From contig JAYYOR010000042.1 in assembly GCA_036130055.1 (NCBI GenBank), positions 1 through 62,530 on the forward strand: a stretch of DNA of 62,530 nt. Reading direction: 5' to 3'. Shown in pieces: positions 18,160 to 27,291 of the stretch (positions are counted from its first letter, which is position 1; each line of letters opens with the position of its first letter). The notes under the pieces are model-generated. The model did not search any database, had not been told where the DNA came from, and saw nothing but the letters and a program-made list of their open reading frames with translations. This stretch comes from TMED69 sp036130055. GTDB lineage: Bacteria > Pseudomonadota > Gammaproteobacteria > Ga0077536. Position numbers and translations under genes: made by a program.

Positions 18160-18290
18160 TAATTCATATGCTCGGTAGTCTTAAAATTATTTCTGGAATC
18201 TTTTTGGGGTTAAGCCTATTTACCGTTTTTTTAAAGTTAAATTCAGTATTATGATATATTAAAAATTGTGTTTTATAAATTTAATTACAA

Positions 18291-18863
18291 ATGGAAAAAT
18301 TAACCTCAGATAAAGAGCTTTATTTTGAGAATATTTTAAATTCTCGCGTAACTGTACATCACTTTAAAACCGAGCCAGTTCCTCGACAAATAATTGATAA
18401 AGCCTTGAAATCTTTTATGTCTACGCCAAATCATTTCTTAACCAAACCTTGGAGGATTTATGTTTTAGGACGTGAATCAATAACAAAAACTATTGATTTG
18501 AATACTGAAGAGATTCGTCGACAAAAGGGTGAGAAGGCCGCAAAGTTAAAAAAGAGTAGATGGTCTTCGGTGCCGTGCTGGATTTTAATAAACTGCCTCC
18601 TAAATGAAGATAATATAAGATTCCAAGAAGATTATGCGGCTTGTGCATGTGGCATTCAAAACATGATGCTATCGCTTTGGTCAAATGGGTACGGTTCAAA
18701 ATGGACTACCGGGCAAGTAACTAGACATGAAAGATTTTCAAAAATTATTGGTTTTGACCAAAGTGAGGAAATGGTCGTAGGCTTGTTATGGTGTGGTTTG
18801 CCCAACGCTCCCCTAGTAAAGAAAAGCCGAGAATCGAGCGTTAACGTTACATGGCTCCCATAG
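18291..18863 (+). CDS. Nitroreductase-family flavoprotein
   Basis: FMN-dependent oxidoreductase family, 190 aa. The N-terminal FMN-phosphate site is NSRVTVHHFKTEPVPRQIIDKAL (an Arg-rich loop near residues 17-40); NHFLTKPWRIYVLG follows, and YAACACGIQNMMLSLWSNGYGSKWTTG near residues 110-136 is the usual central helix and flavin-contacting segment. E. coli YdjA-like proteins of similar size belong to this group. The physiological substrate is not known. The last 17 bases overlap the convergent hemH gene. Confidence 0.82.
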   Translation: MEKLTSDKELYFENILNSRVTVHHFKTEPVPRQIIDKALKSFMSTPNHFLTKPWRIYVLGRESITKTIDLNTEEIRRQKGEKAAKLKKSRWSSVPCWILINCLLNEDNIRFQEDYAACACGIQNMMLSLWSNGYGSKWTTGQVTRHERFSKIIGFDQSEEMVVGLLWCGLPNAPLVKKSRESSVNVTWLP

Positions 18864-19938
18864 CTTTAGCCCGTTCAGCGGCTTTTTGTTGCTCTATCTC
18901 GTTTGAAGGGGCCCTTCGGCCCCAGGAGCCAAGTTCCTCTAAAATTATCGCCTTGTATAATTCGATGTTTTGGTCGCTGTCGTTCAATGAGGCAATATAG
19001 CGAAGGTTCCCCCCGCCGTTTTCAATGAAAAGTTCTTTGTATTGCATGTCGATTTCTTCAATTGTTTCTAGGCAATCTACAGCAAAGCCAGGGCTTATCA
19101 CATCAAGTACTTTAGCGTTAGATTTTGCTGTTTTAATTATTTCCTCGTCCGTGTACGGGGACAGCCATTTTGCAAACCCGACTCGTGATTGAAAAGACAC
19201 AGACCAAAAATCTTTAGAGAGTGCTAGTTTTTCACTGACTAATCTAGCTGTTTCGTGACATTGACAATGATAAGGATCACCTTCCAAAAAAGTAGACTCC
19301 GGTATGCCGTGAAAAGAGAATAGTAATCTATCAGGGTGTCCATGTTTGGCCCAGTAATTTTCGATGCTGTTTGATAAACTTTTAATATAGATTTCGTGAT
19401 TATGATAGTTTGTGGTAAAACGAACCTTAGGAATCCAACGTAATTTTGATAAATATTCAAAGGCACATTGGAGCAAAGATCCGGTTGTTGCAGAAGCGTA
19501 TTGAGGGAACATAGGTATGAATACTATTTCCCGGGCCCCCTCTGTGATTAACTCATCCAGTGCATCTTTGATTGAAGGGTTACCGTATCTCATACCAAGC
19601 TTTACCGATAGCCATGGTGTCGTTTGTTTGAACTCGTTATTTAAGGCCTTTACAATATTTTCGCTATAATGAAGTAAAGGTGATCCATTAGCCGTCCATA
19701 TTTTGGAATAAGCATGTGCCGATTTAGCTGGTCGAGTATTGAGAATTATAAAGTTTAATAGAGGCCACCAAATTATTTTGGGAAGCTCCACCACTCTAGG
19801 GTCTGATAAAAACTGCTTTAAATATTTTTTTACGCTTTTCCTGTCGGGCTTATCTGGGGTGCCAAGATTACATAAAAGTATTCCAGTCTGGACAGTTTCG
19901 CCATGATTGAAATTGGATTGACCTTTAAGTTTAACCAT
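18847..19938 (-). CDS. hemH: Ferrochelatase HemH
   Basis: Inserts ferrous iron into protoporphyrin IX, the last step of heme synthesis. GILLCNLGTPDKPDR at the start, the metal-binding LLFSFHGIPES near residue 205 with the active-site His, and GFAVDCLETIEEI near 290 with the active-site Glu are all in place. The loop GDPYHCQCHET has two Cys residues of the kind seen in other gammaproteobacterial ferrochelatases. 363 aa, slightly longer than E. coli (320). Upstream is a 214-base gap shared with the divergent NUDIX gene. hemB, hemL and hemJ lie elsewhere in this window. Confidence 0.96.
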   Translation of the reverse strand: MVKLKGQSNFNHGETVQTGILLCNLGTPDKPDRKSVKKYLKQFLSDPRVVELPKIIWWPLLNFIILNTRPAKSAHAYSKIWTANGSPLLHYSENIVKALNNEFKQTTPWLSVKLGMRYGNPSIKDALDELITEGAREIVFIPMFPQYASATTGSLLQCAFEYLSKLRWIPKVRFTTNYHNHEIYIKSLSNSIENYWAKHGHPDRLLFSFHGIPESTFLEGDPYHCQCHETARLVSEKLALSKDFWSVSFQSRVGFAKWLSPYTDEEIIKTAKSNAKVLDVISPGFAVDCLETIEEIDMQYKELFIENGGGNLRYIASLNDSDQNIELYKAIILEELGSWGRRAPSNEIEQQKAAERAKAMGAM

Positions 19939-20152
19939 TTTCTAGTTTTTTCTTTTTTTATGTTTTCTGTATATGAAAAACTCTTTTGGGCTTTATTGCC
20001 AAAAAAAGTGCCTTAAATTTTAAATTCGTTTTACTTCAATCTGGAATAATGCCAGAATTTTAGAAAGAAATCCTGTTAAGAGTAATAAAACACTTATTTT
20101 TTAATATTTCAAAAATAGAGTAAATTTTTAGAGCTTTTGGAGATTAAGCAGA

Positions 20153-20731
20153 GTGAAATTTTGTAGTCAATGTGGGTCAAAGAATATCGAATATTCTGTG
20201 CCATTGGGAGATAACCGGCAAAGATATCATTGTTTGGACTGTAATAGCGTTTTTTACGAGAATCCTAAAATCGTTGCTGGATGTATTCCTGTCTGGAAGG
20301 ATAAGATCTTGATGTGTAAGCGGGGTATTGAGCCTCGTTACGGACTTTGGACTTTACCGGCCGGTTTTATGGAAAATGGAGAGAGCACAAAGGAAGCTGC
20401 TGAGCGAGAGACTATGGAAGAGGCGGGGACTAAAGTTAAAGACAGTAGGTTATATGCCCTTTTTAATCTACCCCAAATTAACCAGGTTTATATGATGTTC
20501 CTGTCGAACCTGTATGAACCTGCATTTAAGGCTGGGGAAGAAAGTTTAGATTGTAAGCTCTGTCTAGAAAGTGAAATTCCATGGGACCAGATAGCTTTTC
20601 CAACAATTACTTACTCACTAAAACTTTTCTTTAAAGACCGAAGCAACGGTAGGTTTTTCCTGCACACGGCCGATTTAAAAAGGGAGAAGTCGTCAAGTAA
20701 ACTTATAAATCTCGCAAGCTACAGTTATTAA
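20153..20731 (+). CDS. NUDIX hydrolase with N-terminal zinc ribbon
   Basis: 192 residues. A zinc ribbon (CSQCGSKN...YHCLDCNSVFYENP, residues 4-35) precedes a NUDIX fold with the complete box GFMENGESTKEAAERETMEEAG (residues about 76-97). NudC-like and ADP-ribose pyrophosphatase-like enzymes share this design; the substrate here cannot be read from sequence. The start is GTG with GGAG about ten bases upstream. It is 12 bases ahead of sat, so it is probably in one operon with sat and the HIT gene, and a nucleotide of sulfate activation (APS or its breakdown products) is a possible substrate, by inference only. Confidence 0.85.
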   Translation: MKFCSQCGSKNIEYSVPLGDNRQRYHCLDCNSVFYENPKIVAGCIPVWKDKILMCKRGIEPRYGLWTLPAGFMENGESTKEAAERETMEEAGTKVKDSRLYALFNLPQINQVYMMFLSNLYEPAFKAGEESLDCKLCLESEIPWDQIAFPTITYSLKLFFKDRSNGRFFLHTADLKREKSSSKLINLASYSY

Positions 20732-20743
20732 AGGAATTCGTTT

Positions 20744-21925
20744 ATGAATATGCCTTTTTATGGAGAAAAATTAACGATAAAAAATATATTCGAGGAAGAA
20801 ACTGAGTTAGCTACCTGCGCCTCCCGAACTATTTCTATCTCGTCCCTCGCGGCGGCAAAAGCGGTAATGATAGCTTCAGATTACTTTAGACCATTAGTCG
20901 GTTTTCATGGTATTGATGACGCTATCTCTATTTGTGAAAAGATGAAGATGGTGAACAATTTATTTTGGCCAATCCCCCTGCTTAATATAATAAGGAGTGT
21001 TGACGGGCTGGAGGAGGGTATGACTGTCAATTTGAGAGATCCAAATTACCCTGATGAACGGATTCTAGGAAAACAATATATTGAAACAATACACAAATTA
21101 ACAGAAAGCGAGAAAATAAAAATAATCGAGTCAATTTTTGGTACAAATCTCGATTCTCATCCTGGTGTAAAGATGTTTCGAGAATTAGGTGATTATATTA
21201 TTGGTGGTGATATAACGATTAAAAATTACAGCTATTATCGTGAACAGTTTCCTGACACTTTTATGACTGCTTCAGAAATCAGGTCGAATTTTAATGAGAA
21301 AGGTTATAAAAAAATTGTAGCATTTCAAACGCGAAATCCAATGCACCGGGCACATGAAGAGCTCTGTAAAATCGCTATGGTAGAGACAGGATCAGACGCG
21401 CTTTTGATTCATATGCTTTTGGGAAAATTAAAAGAGGGAGACATTCCGGCATCCGTCCGGGATGAAGCGATAAGAGTGATGGTAGGAAAATATTTTGAAA
21501 AAAACAATGTTCTGGTTAGTGGTTACGGTTTTGACATGTTATATGCTGGTCCAAAAGAAGCATTACTTCACGCGATCATAAGACAGAATTGTGGATGTTC
21601 TTTTTTGATAATAGGCAGAGATCATGCCGGTGTTGGAGATTTTTACACGCCATTTGCAGCTCAAGAAATTTTTCACTCTGATTTGATTCGCGATTCCTTA
21701 AAAATTAAAATATTCGAAGCAGATCACACAGCATATTCGAATAAACTCAAGCGGGTTGTGATGATGAAAGATGCGTTGGATCATAAGCCAGAGGATTTTA
21801 TGTTGTTGTCAGGAACTAAAGTAAGAAGTATCCTTGAAGAGGGTCAAAGTTTACCACCAGAATTTGCACGACCAGAAGTCGCGCGAGTTTTAGGAAACTA
21901 TTATAGGTCTAAAAAAAGTGAGTGA
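20744..21925 (+). CDS. sat: Sulfate adenylyltransferase (ATP sulfurylase), Sat type
   Basis: Interconverts ATP plus sulfate with APS plus pyrophosphate. The single-chain Sat type (393 aa), not the CysD/CysN pair of E. coli. Active-site motifs are intact: FQTRNPMHRAHEEL (QxRNPxHxxHE, near residue 195) and IGRDHAGVGDFY (GRDHAGVG, near 290). An N-terminal PUA-like domain precedes the catalytic one. No APS kinase or reductase domain is fused or adjacent, so whether it serves assimilation or sulfur oxidation cannot be said here. It overlaps the HIT gene by eight bases, suggesting translational coupling. Confidence 0.93.
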   Translation: MNMPFYGEKLTIKNIFEEETELATCASRTISISSLAAAKAVMIASDYFRPLVGFHGIDDAISICEKMKMVNNLFWPIPLLNIIRSVDGLEEGMTVNLRDPNYPDERILGKQYIETIHKLTESEKIKIIESIFGTNLDSHPGVKMFRELGDYIIGGDITIKNYSYYREQFPDTFMTASEIRSNFNEKGYKKIVAFQTRNPMHRAHEELCKIAMVETGSDALLIHMLLGKLKEGDIPASVRDEAIRVMVGKYFEKNNVLVSGYGFDMLYAGPKEALLHAIIRQNCGCSFLIIGRDHAGVGDFYTPFAAQEIFHSDLIRDSLKIKIFEADHTAYSNKLKRVVMMKDALDHKPEDFMLLSGTKVRSILEEGQSLPPEFARPEVARVLGNYYRSKKSE

Positions 21926-22265
21926 ATCAAAAACTTTGTTTGAAAAAATTATTAGCAGAGACGTTCCGGCTGATATAATTTATGAGGATGATGAAATAAT
22001 TTCCTTTAAAGATATAAATCCTCAGGCTCCTTTCCATGCTTTAGTTTGTCCCAAGGAACCAATTGTTATGCTTTCAAAATCATCTTCTAAAAACGAGCAA
22101 ATTCTAGGGAAACTCTTATTAAAATGTCCTGATATCGCTTCGGATAACGGTTATAAAGATAGCTTTAGATTAATTATCAATAATGGTTCATCGGCCGGGC
22201 AATCAGTATTTCATTTACATATTCATATACTAGCGGGAAGACAGTTTTCTTGGCCGCCAGGTTAG
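21918..22265 (+). CDS. HIT-family nucleotide-binding protein (HinT-like)
   Basis: 115-residue histidine-triad protein. The triad HLHIHI is at residues 99-104, preceded by the phosphate-binding NNGSSAGQSV; the N-terminus LFEKIISRDVPADIIYEDD is typical of the HinT group. These enzymes hydrolyse nucleoside phosphoramidates and related adenylates, and some HIT proteins act on adenosine phosphosulfate. The GTG start lies inside the 3' end of sat (8-base overlap), so it is co-translated with ATP sulfurylase. Only four bases separate its stop from the convergent rho stop. Confidence 0.9.
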   Translation: MSESKTLFEKIISRDVPADIIYEDDEIISFKDINPQAPFHALVCPKEPIVMLSKSSSKNEQILGKLLLKCPDIASDNGYKDSFRLIINNGSSAGQSVFHLHIHILAGRQFSWPPG

Positions 22266-22269
22266 GCAA

Positions 22270-23526
22270 TTAGCGTTTCATAGCATCGAAGAATTCTTCA
22301 TTATTCTTTGTTAGTTTCATTTTTTTAAGCAGGAATTCTATGGCGGCTATTTCTTCCATAGGATGAAGGAGATTCCTCAAAATCCACATTTTTTGTAGTT
22401 CGTCGGGTTTCGTTAATATTTCTTCCCTTCTGGTACCAGAGCGGTTAATGTTTACAGCGGGGAAAATTCTTTTTTCTGCAATTTTACGGTCGAGATGGAT
22501 CTCCATGTTACCGGTGCCTTTAAATTCTTCATAAATCACATCATCCATCCTAGATCCTGTGTCAACGAGCGCAGTAGCGATGATTGTGAGACTACCTCCT
22601 TCTTCAATGTTTCTGGCAGCTCCGAAGAATCGTTTCGGCCTTTGAAGCGCGTTGGCGTCTACTCCGCCCGTAAGAACTTTGCCAGATGAAGGGGCTACTG
22701 TGTTATAAGCACGGGCTAGCCTGGTTATAGAGTCTAAAAGAATTATCACATCTTTTTTGTGTTCAGTCAGTCTCTTCGCTTTTTCTATTACCATCTCTGC
22801 CACTTGGACGTGACGGGCTGCAGGCTCATCGAAAGTACTGGAGATAACTTCACCTCTAACCGACCTCTCCATTTCTGTTACCTCTTCAGGTCTTTCATCA
22901 ATCAGTAGTACAATCAGGTAACAATCTGGATTATTAGAGTTTATGGAGTGGGCAATACTTTGTAACATCATCGTTTTTCCGGCTTTCGGCGGCGAAATTA
23001 TTAACCCTCGTTGACCTTTTCCAATTGGCGCGGCTAGATCAATTACTCTGGGAGGAAGGTCTTCAGTGCTCCCATTTCCCATTTGAAGTTGGAGTCTTTT
23101 TTGAGGAAATAAAGGAGTTAGATTTTCAAAAATTACTTTGTTTTTTGTATTTTCTGGCGTCTCAAAATTTATTTCATCAACTTTAAGTAAAGCAAAATAT
23201 CGTTCACTATCTTTAGGAGGTCTAATTCTTCCGGATATCGTGTCTCCAGTTCGTAAGCTGAATCTTCGAATTTGACTCGGGGAAACATATATATCGTCAG
23301 CTCCAGCCAAGTAACTTGAATCAGATGATCTTAAGAAACCAAAGCCGTCTTGTAATATTTCAAGAACACCATCGCCCATTATGTTTTCGCCTTTTTTGGC
23401 ATGTGCTTTCAATAGGCTGAAAATAACATCTTGTTTCCTAGAACGGGCGATTCCTTCAATTCCCATTTGATCAGCCAGTTCAACTAATTCTGACGCTGAT
23501 TTTCGTTTAAGCTCTGTTAGATTCAT
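22270..23526 (-). CDS. rho: Transcription termination factor Rho
   Basis: Hexameric RNA helicase that ends transcription of untranslated RNA. The 418 residues (E. coli 419) include the N-terminal helical cap (MNLTELKRKSASELVELADQ), an RNA-binding cold-shock-like domain with GFGFLRS and DIYVSPSQIRRF, Walker A SPPKAGKTMM near residue 178, Walker B VIILLDSITRLARAYN near 258, and the secondary RNA-binding Q/R loops (LTGGVDANALQRPKRFFGAARN). No insertion is seen. The 148-base gap upstream of rho, before trxA, probably holds the rho leader, which in other bacteria is autoregulated; I see no defined element in it. Confidence 0.97.
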   Translation of the reverse strand: MNLTELKRKSASELVELADQMGIEGIARSRKQDVIFSLLKAHAKKGENIMGDGVLEILQDGFGFLRSSDSSYLAGADDIYVSPSQIRRFSLRTGDTISGRIRPPKDSERYFALLKVDEINFETPENTKNKVIFENLTPLFPQKRLQLQMGNGSTEDLPPRVIDLAAPIGKGQRGLIISPPKAGKTMMLQSIAHSINSNNPDCYLIVLLIDERPEEVTEMERSVRGEVISSTFDEPAARHVQVAEMVIEKAKRLTEHKKDVIILLDSITRLARAYNTVAPSSGKVLTGGVDANALQRPKRFFGAARNIEEGGSLTIIATALVDTGSRMDDVIYEEFKGTGNMEIHLDRKIAEKRIFPAVNINRSGTRREEILTKPDELQKMWILRNLLHPMEEIAAIEFLLKKMKLTKNNEEFFDAMKR

Positions 23527-23674
23527 AATTTTGGTTTAAAAAAAGCGAGTTTGTTTCAAGATAGGTTAAAAAAAAGCAGAGAATATAGCCCGACTAAGCT
23601 TGAAAAATAAGATAACATAGTATCGCACGCCCGTCTACAGAATTTTTTGTTAGGCTTTGTTCTCGAGTTGGATT

Positions 23675-24001
23675 TTAAAGATTATTATCAATGAAAGCTG
23701 TTAGTTGTGTTTTATTAAGTGCACCAGTGTGTGTTGCTACGATTTGCCCCTCTTTAAAAAGCATCAGAGTGGGAATCCCTCTAATATTATATTTTGCGGA
23801 AACTTGGCTGTTTTGGTCAACATCTACTTTGGCAATCTTGACTTTGTCAGAATACGATTCAGCTACTTCGTCTAGAATAGGAGCTATCATTTTACAAGGT
23901 CCACACCATTCTGCCCAATAGTCCACTAGTACGGGCTGGTCAGATTTAATTACGTCGTTCTCGAACGAATCATCGGTCACATGTAGTAAATTAGCACTCA
24001 T
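23675..24001 (-). CDS. trxA: Thioredoxin TrxA
   Basis: Cytoplasmic protein-disulfide reductase. 108 residues with the redox motif WCGPC (Cys33 and Cys36), the conserved cis-proline region RGIPTLMLFKEG near residues 74-85, and the usual ends. It lies upstream of rho in the same direction, a gene order shared with E. coli (trxA-rho). The gap upstream (24002-24203) separates it from the divergent lptM. Confidence 0.97.
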   Translation of the reverse strand: MSANLLHVTDDSFENDVIKSDQPVLVDYWAEWCGPCKMIAPILDEVAESYSDKVKIAKVDVDQNSQVSAKYNIRGIPTLMLFKEGQIVATHTGALNKTQLTAFIDNNL

Positions 24002-24203
24002 AATTTGAATATTAATCCTTTATAATTTAAAAGAGTATTCTTTAACGATTCTAGTCAAAAATGCAAGTATTAATTTTAGTCCTGTAAATAAACGACTACC
24101 TAATTTACCAAAAACGAGTTAAAAAATGCGAGTTTTCTAATTAAATTTATTATAGAATTTAGGTTAAATAGGATTAAAAATTCGATAATCTTAGGGTGAT
24201 TTA

Positions 24204-24338
24204 ATGTTTTTTAGAACCAGTCTCATGTTAATAATCATTTTTGGATTACCCCTTTATGGATGTGGCCAAAAAGGAGACTTATACTTGCCTAGTGAAAGAA
24301 TTTTTTTTGTCGAATCTGATTGTGTGGGCTATGGTTAA
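24204..24338 (+). CDS. lptM: LPS-assembly lipoprotein LptM (LppL/YifL family)
   Basis: A 44-residue lipoprotein. The signal MFFRTSLMLIIIFGLPLYGC ends in a lipobox (PLYGC), and the mature protein begins CGQKGDLYLP, the near-invariant signature of this family. In E. coli, LptM assists disulfide maturation of the LptD/E LPS translocon. Family size is about 40-70 residues. AGGG stands about eight bases upstream of the ATG. The location right before lysA matches Pseudomonas, where lppL precedes lysA. Confidence 0.9.
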   Translation: MFFRTSLMLIIIFGLPLYGCGQKGDLYLPSERIFFVESDCVGYG

Positions 24339-24355
24339 GATGAAGTTAGATCATT

Positions 24356-25603
24356 ATGCAATTATCGAGGTATATTAACAACAAATTAACTTTTTCTGGC
24401 GTAGATCTAGAATCTTTGGCTTTGAAGTATGGAACACCAGCCTTCTTGTACTGCCAAGATACGATTGAGCAAAGTTACCTAAACTATAAGTCAGCATTTG
24501 GTGATAGTTCAAATTTAATTTGTTATGCGGTTAAGGCTAACTCAAATCTTTCAATCTTAAATTTGATAAAAAATTTAGGCTCAGGTTTTGATATTGTATC
24601 AGGCGGAGAATTGGAGCGTTTACTAAAAATTGGTGTGGAACCAAGTAAAATTGTTTTTTCGGGTGTTGGGAAAAGTACTAGCGAGATAGAGTTAGCAGTC
24701 GTTAATAATATAGGTTCGATTAATATAGAGTCAGAGGCCGAGCTGGATCTGGTAGCAGAGATTGCAGAAAAGAAACACACTAAAGCATTTGTATCTTTGA
24801 GAGTAAATCCTAATGTAGATCCAAAAACCCATCCGTATATAGCAACCGGACTTAAGAATAGTAAATTTGGTGTGCCTATCGAAAATGCGTTGACACTTTA
24901 CAAAAAAATGGTCGGTCATCAGTATCTTCAAGTCGTCGGTGTAGCATGTCATATTGGTTCACAGATTTTAGATTTGAAACCGTTTAGGCAGGCTATTAGT
25001 GAAATAATGCAACTGGTACACAATTTAGAGCGCAATAATGTTTTCATTCAAAGAATTGATTGCGGCGGTGGATTAGGAATAAATTATGTTGATCAATCGA
25101 AGCCAGAAATTGAAAAGTTAGTAGAAATAATTAAAAAGGAGATTCCTGAGAAATATCAGATAATTCTTGAGCCGGGGCGATCAATCGTAGGTAGGAGCGG
25201 TATTCTTATTGCGAAAGTTGAATACATAAAAAAAGGAACCGTAAAAAATTTCTTAGTAGTTGATGCTGCTATGAACGATTTAGTTAGACCATCTCTTTAT
25301 CAAGCAGAGCATGAAGTGTTGCCGTGTAACGAAAGTTTACATAACCCTGAGACCTTTGATATTGTTGGGCCAATCTGCGAAACAGGAGACTGGTTGGCAA
25401 AAGATAAAAGTTTTTCAGTAAAACGGGGTGACTATATTGCTGTGTTGGATGTCGGGGCTTATTCTTTTTCAATGTCAAGCAACTACAACACGCGTCCACG
25501 TTCCGTAGAATTACTAGTAGATAAAAATAAGACGCTGAAAGTTATTAGGAAACGAGAAAAGGTAGAAGAATTATTTTCCAATGAATTGCAGCAAATTTTT
25601 TGA
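24356..25603 (+). CDS. lysA: Diaminopimelate decarboxylase LysA
   Basis: PLP enzyme making L-lysine from meso-diaminopimelate. Alanine-racemase-like fold type III: PLP lysine Lys60 in LICYAVKANSNLSIL, GFDIVSGGELERL near 79, GLKNSKFGVP near 165, HIGSQI near 200, the glycine-rich phosphate site DCGGGLGINY near 240, EPGRSIVG near 280, and the C-terminal GAYSFSMSSNYNTRPR. 415 aa, the usual length. Follows lptM by 17 bases. It overlaps slightly with the longest reading frame of the next gene, whose true start is probably after the lysA stop. Confidence 0.96.
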   Translation: MQLSRYINNKLTFSGVDLESLALKYGTPAFLYCQDTIEQSYLNYKSAFGDSSNLICYAVKANSNLSILNLIKNLGSGFDIVSGGELERLLKIGVEPSKIVFSGVGKSTSEIELAVVNNIGSINIESEAELDLVAEIAEKKHTKAFVSLRVNPNVDPKTHPYIATGLKNSKFGVPIENALTLYKKMVGHQYLQVVGVACHIGSQILDLKPFRQAISEIMQLVHNLERNNVFIQRIDCGGGLGINYVDQSKPEIEKLVEIIKKEIPEKYQIILEPGRSIVGRSGILIAKVEYIKKGTVKNFLVVDAAMNDLVRPSLYQAEHEVLPCNESLHNPETFDIVGPICETGDWLAKDKSFSVKRGDYIAVLDVGAYSFSMSSNYNTRPRSVELLVDKNKTLKVIRKREKVEELFSNELQQIF

Positions 25604-25616
25604 AATCAAGACAAAA

Positions 25617-26156
25617 ATGATCAAAAATTATTTAAACCAAAAAAAATTAATTACACTATTTGTATTATTTTATTTCTCTGGACTCACCGAGGCCGGGCTA
25701 TATAAAAATACAAAAGAAGGTGTGGTTGGATTTTCTGATCGTCAAAACGAATACTCTGAGGTTATAAACTTCGATAAAAAACAAAACCTTATTTCTACGG
25801 AATCGATGGTCAGGCGACCAAGCTTGATACCACAGCGGCCTGAAATTGCCGACAAGACTTATAATGTGAAAATTTTAGGAATAGAGAATGAACAAACTTT
25901 TAGGAACATTGAAAATTTAAACATCAGAGTTTCTGTAAGGCCACCTTTCCAATTTGAAATGGGGCAAAAACTGCGTTTGTTGATTAATCAAAAATCTGTG
26001 CAGCCCTCTCAAGTTGGTGGAAGTTTGTTCGAATTGTCCAATATAGAGAGAGGTAAACATCAATTTAAAGCTCAATTAATTGATATCAAAGGAAGGTTGC
26101 TTGGGGAATCGAATGATCTTACTATTTTTGTTCATAAGCATTCTATTCTTCATTAA
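25617..26156 (+). CDS. DUF4124-domain secreted protein
   Basis: 179 residues. The start at ATG 25617 is preferred to the ATG at 25581 inside lysA, because it begins directly with a signal peptide (basic MIKNYLNQKK, hydrophobic LITLFVLFYFSGL, cleavage after TEA). The mature N-terminus AGLYKNTKEGVVGFSDRQN is the DUF4124 signature, usually written as a short domain of the type W/Y-x-D-x-x-G-x-x-x-F-S-D-x-P. A second half of beta-rich character (LNIRVSVRPPFQFEMGQKLRLLIN) resembles an Ig-like extension. Proteins of this type are common next to ntrBC in gammaproteobacteria, but their role is unknown. Confidence 0.75.
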   Translation: MIKNYLNQKKLITLFVLFYFSGLTEAGLYKNTKEGVVGFSDRQNEYSEVINFDKKQNLISTESMVRRPSLIPQRPEIADKTYNVKILGIENEQTFRNIENLNIRVSVRPPFQFEMGQKLRLLINQKSVQPSQVGGSLFELSNIERGKHQFKAQLIDIKGRLLGESNDLTIFVHKHSILH

Positions 26157-26181
26157 AATATTTGCATAGGCGGATAAGGAA

Positions 26182-27291
26182 TTGACAATAAGAAACCTAA
26201 AAAAAAATATGAAAGAAGAACTTTCTAAAATTTTGATAGACGTAGATAAGATAAATACATCAATTATTAAGCTTTCAAATAAGGACGAGGTCCTTAATAT
26301 GAATCGTGCAGCTCAAAATCTATTGCGAATTTCCGATAGTAAAAAAAACTTTGTTAAATTATCAAACATTCTCCCAGAGCCAACTCAGATCCTTACAATC
26401 GTAGAAAAAGTTAGAAGATCTGAAAGGGCGATTATAGAGAGAGAGCTTCTTTTAACTCGAGGGGATGGTATAAATTTATCAGTTGATTGTTCAATAACTC
26501 CAATTTTTTCAAATAAAAGGTTTTTCGAAGGTGTGTTCATTGAGTTATTTGATGTCGAGCAATTTAAAGAAATTAAGATGGCTGCGGAGTTAACTGAACA
26601 AAGTGAGGCGTGGGATAAAGTAGTTAGGGAACTAGGCCATGAAATAAAAAATCCATTAACTGGGATAAAAGGAGCTGCTCAATTGCTAGGCCAAGAGATT
26701 CCAAAAAATCGTTATGGAGACTATCTTGAAAAAATCATTCGGGAAACTGATAGACTGTCAAAATTAGTTAATACAATGTTGGGAGGTCCAATAAAATTAG
26801 TTAAAAAGGAACCTATTAATTTGCATGAAATATTAGATCACGTTTGCTTTTTAGTTTGTTCAGACAGCGGGCGAGAAATTTCGATTGAAAAGAAGTATCA
26901 GCCTCCAATTTTTCTTAGAGGTGATAGGGATGCAATTATTCAAATCTTTCTTAATATTTTAACTAATGCAGTTCAGGCTATCAAAGAGAATAAAGGAAAA
27001 ATCACAATCGAGACTAAGATAAAATTCGGAGCAACCATAGGTCGAAAATATTATTCTGAAGCCATAGAAGCTAAAATTATAGACACTGGAAAAGGAATCG
27101 ATAGAAGATTAAAGGATTCCATTTTTCTTCCATTGGTCTCTGATAAAAACGATGGGTCAGGGCTGGGATTACCGATAGCCCAGAAATTGGCTAAATCTAA
27201 TGATGGGCTTATTTCAATTGAACCGCACCCGACGAGCACTGTATTTCTAATTAGATTTCCATTAGGAGAACTTAGAAATGAAAGTATCTGA
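26182..27291 (+). CDS. ntrB: Nitrogen regulation sensor histidine kinase NtrB (GlnL)
   Basis: Cytoplasmic kinase/phosphatase for NtrC, normally controlled by PII proteins. A PAS-like domain (about 20-135) is followed by the phosphoacceptor helix LGHEIKNPLTGIKG with His153, the N box NILTNAVQAI, DTGKGID, and GSGLGLPIAQKL. 369 aa; E. coli NtrB is 349. The start is uncertain: TTG at 26182 has AAGGA only one base away and AGG eleven bases upstream, while an ATG at 26209 lacks a clear ribosome binding site. Its end overlaps ntrC by 14 bases. glnA, often upstream, is not here. Confidence 0.92.
   Translation: MTIRNLKKNMKEELSKILIDVDKINTSIIKLSNKDEVLNMNRAAQNLLRISDSKKNFVKLSNILPEPTQILTIVEKVRRSERAIIERELLLTRGDGINLSVDCSITPIFSNKRFFEGVFIELFDVEQFKEIKMAAELTEQSEAWDKVVRELGHEIKNPLTGIKGAAQLLGQEIPKNRYGDYLEKIIRETDRLSKLVNTMLGGPIKLVKKEPINLHEILDHVCFLVCSDSGREISIEKKYQPPIFLRGDRDAIIQIFLNILTNAVQAIKENKGKITIETKIKFGATIGRKYYSEAIEAKIIDTGKGIDRRLKDSIFLPLVSDKNDGSGLGLPIAQKLAKSNDGLISIEPHPTSTVFLIRFPLGELRNESI

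Noticed and set aside
20744..21925. CysD-type or fused Sat-APS kinase
   Set aside because: The QTRNPMHRAHE and GRDHAGVG motifs are of the single-chain Sat type, and the protein ends without a kinase domain.
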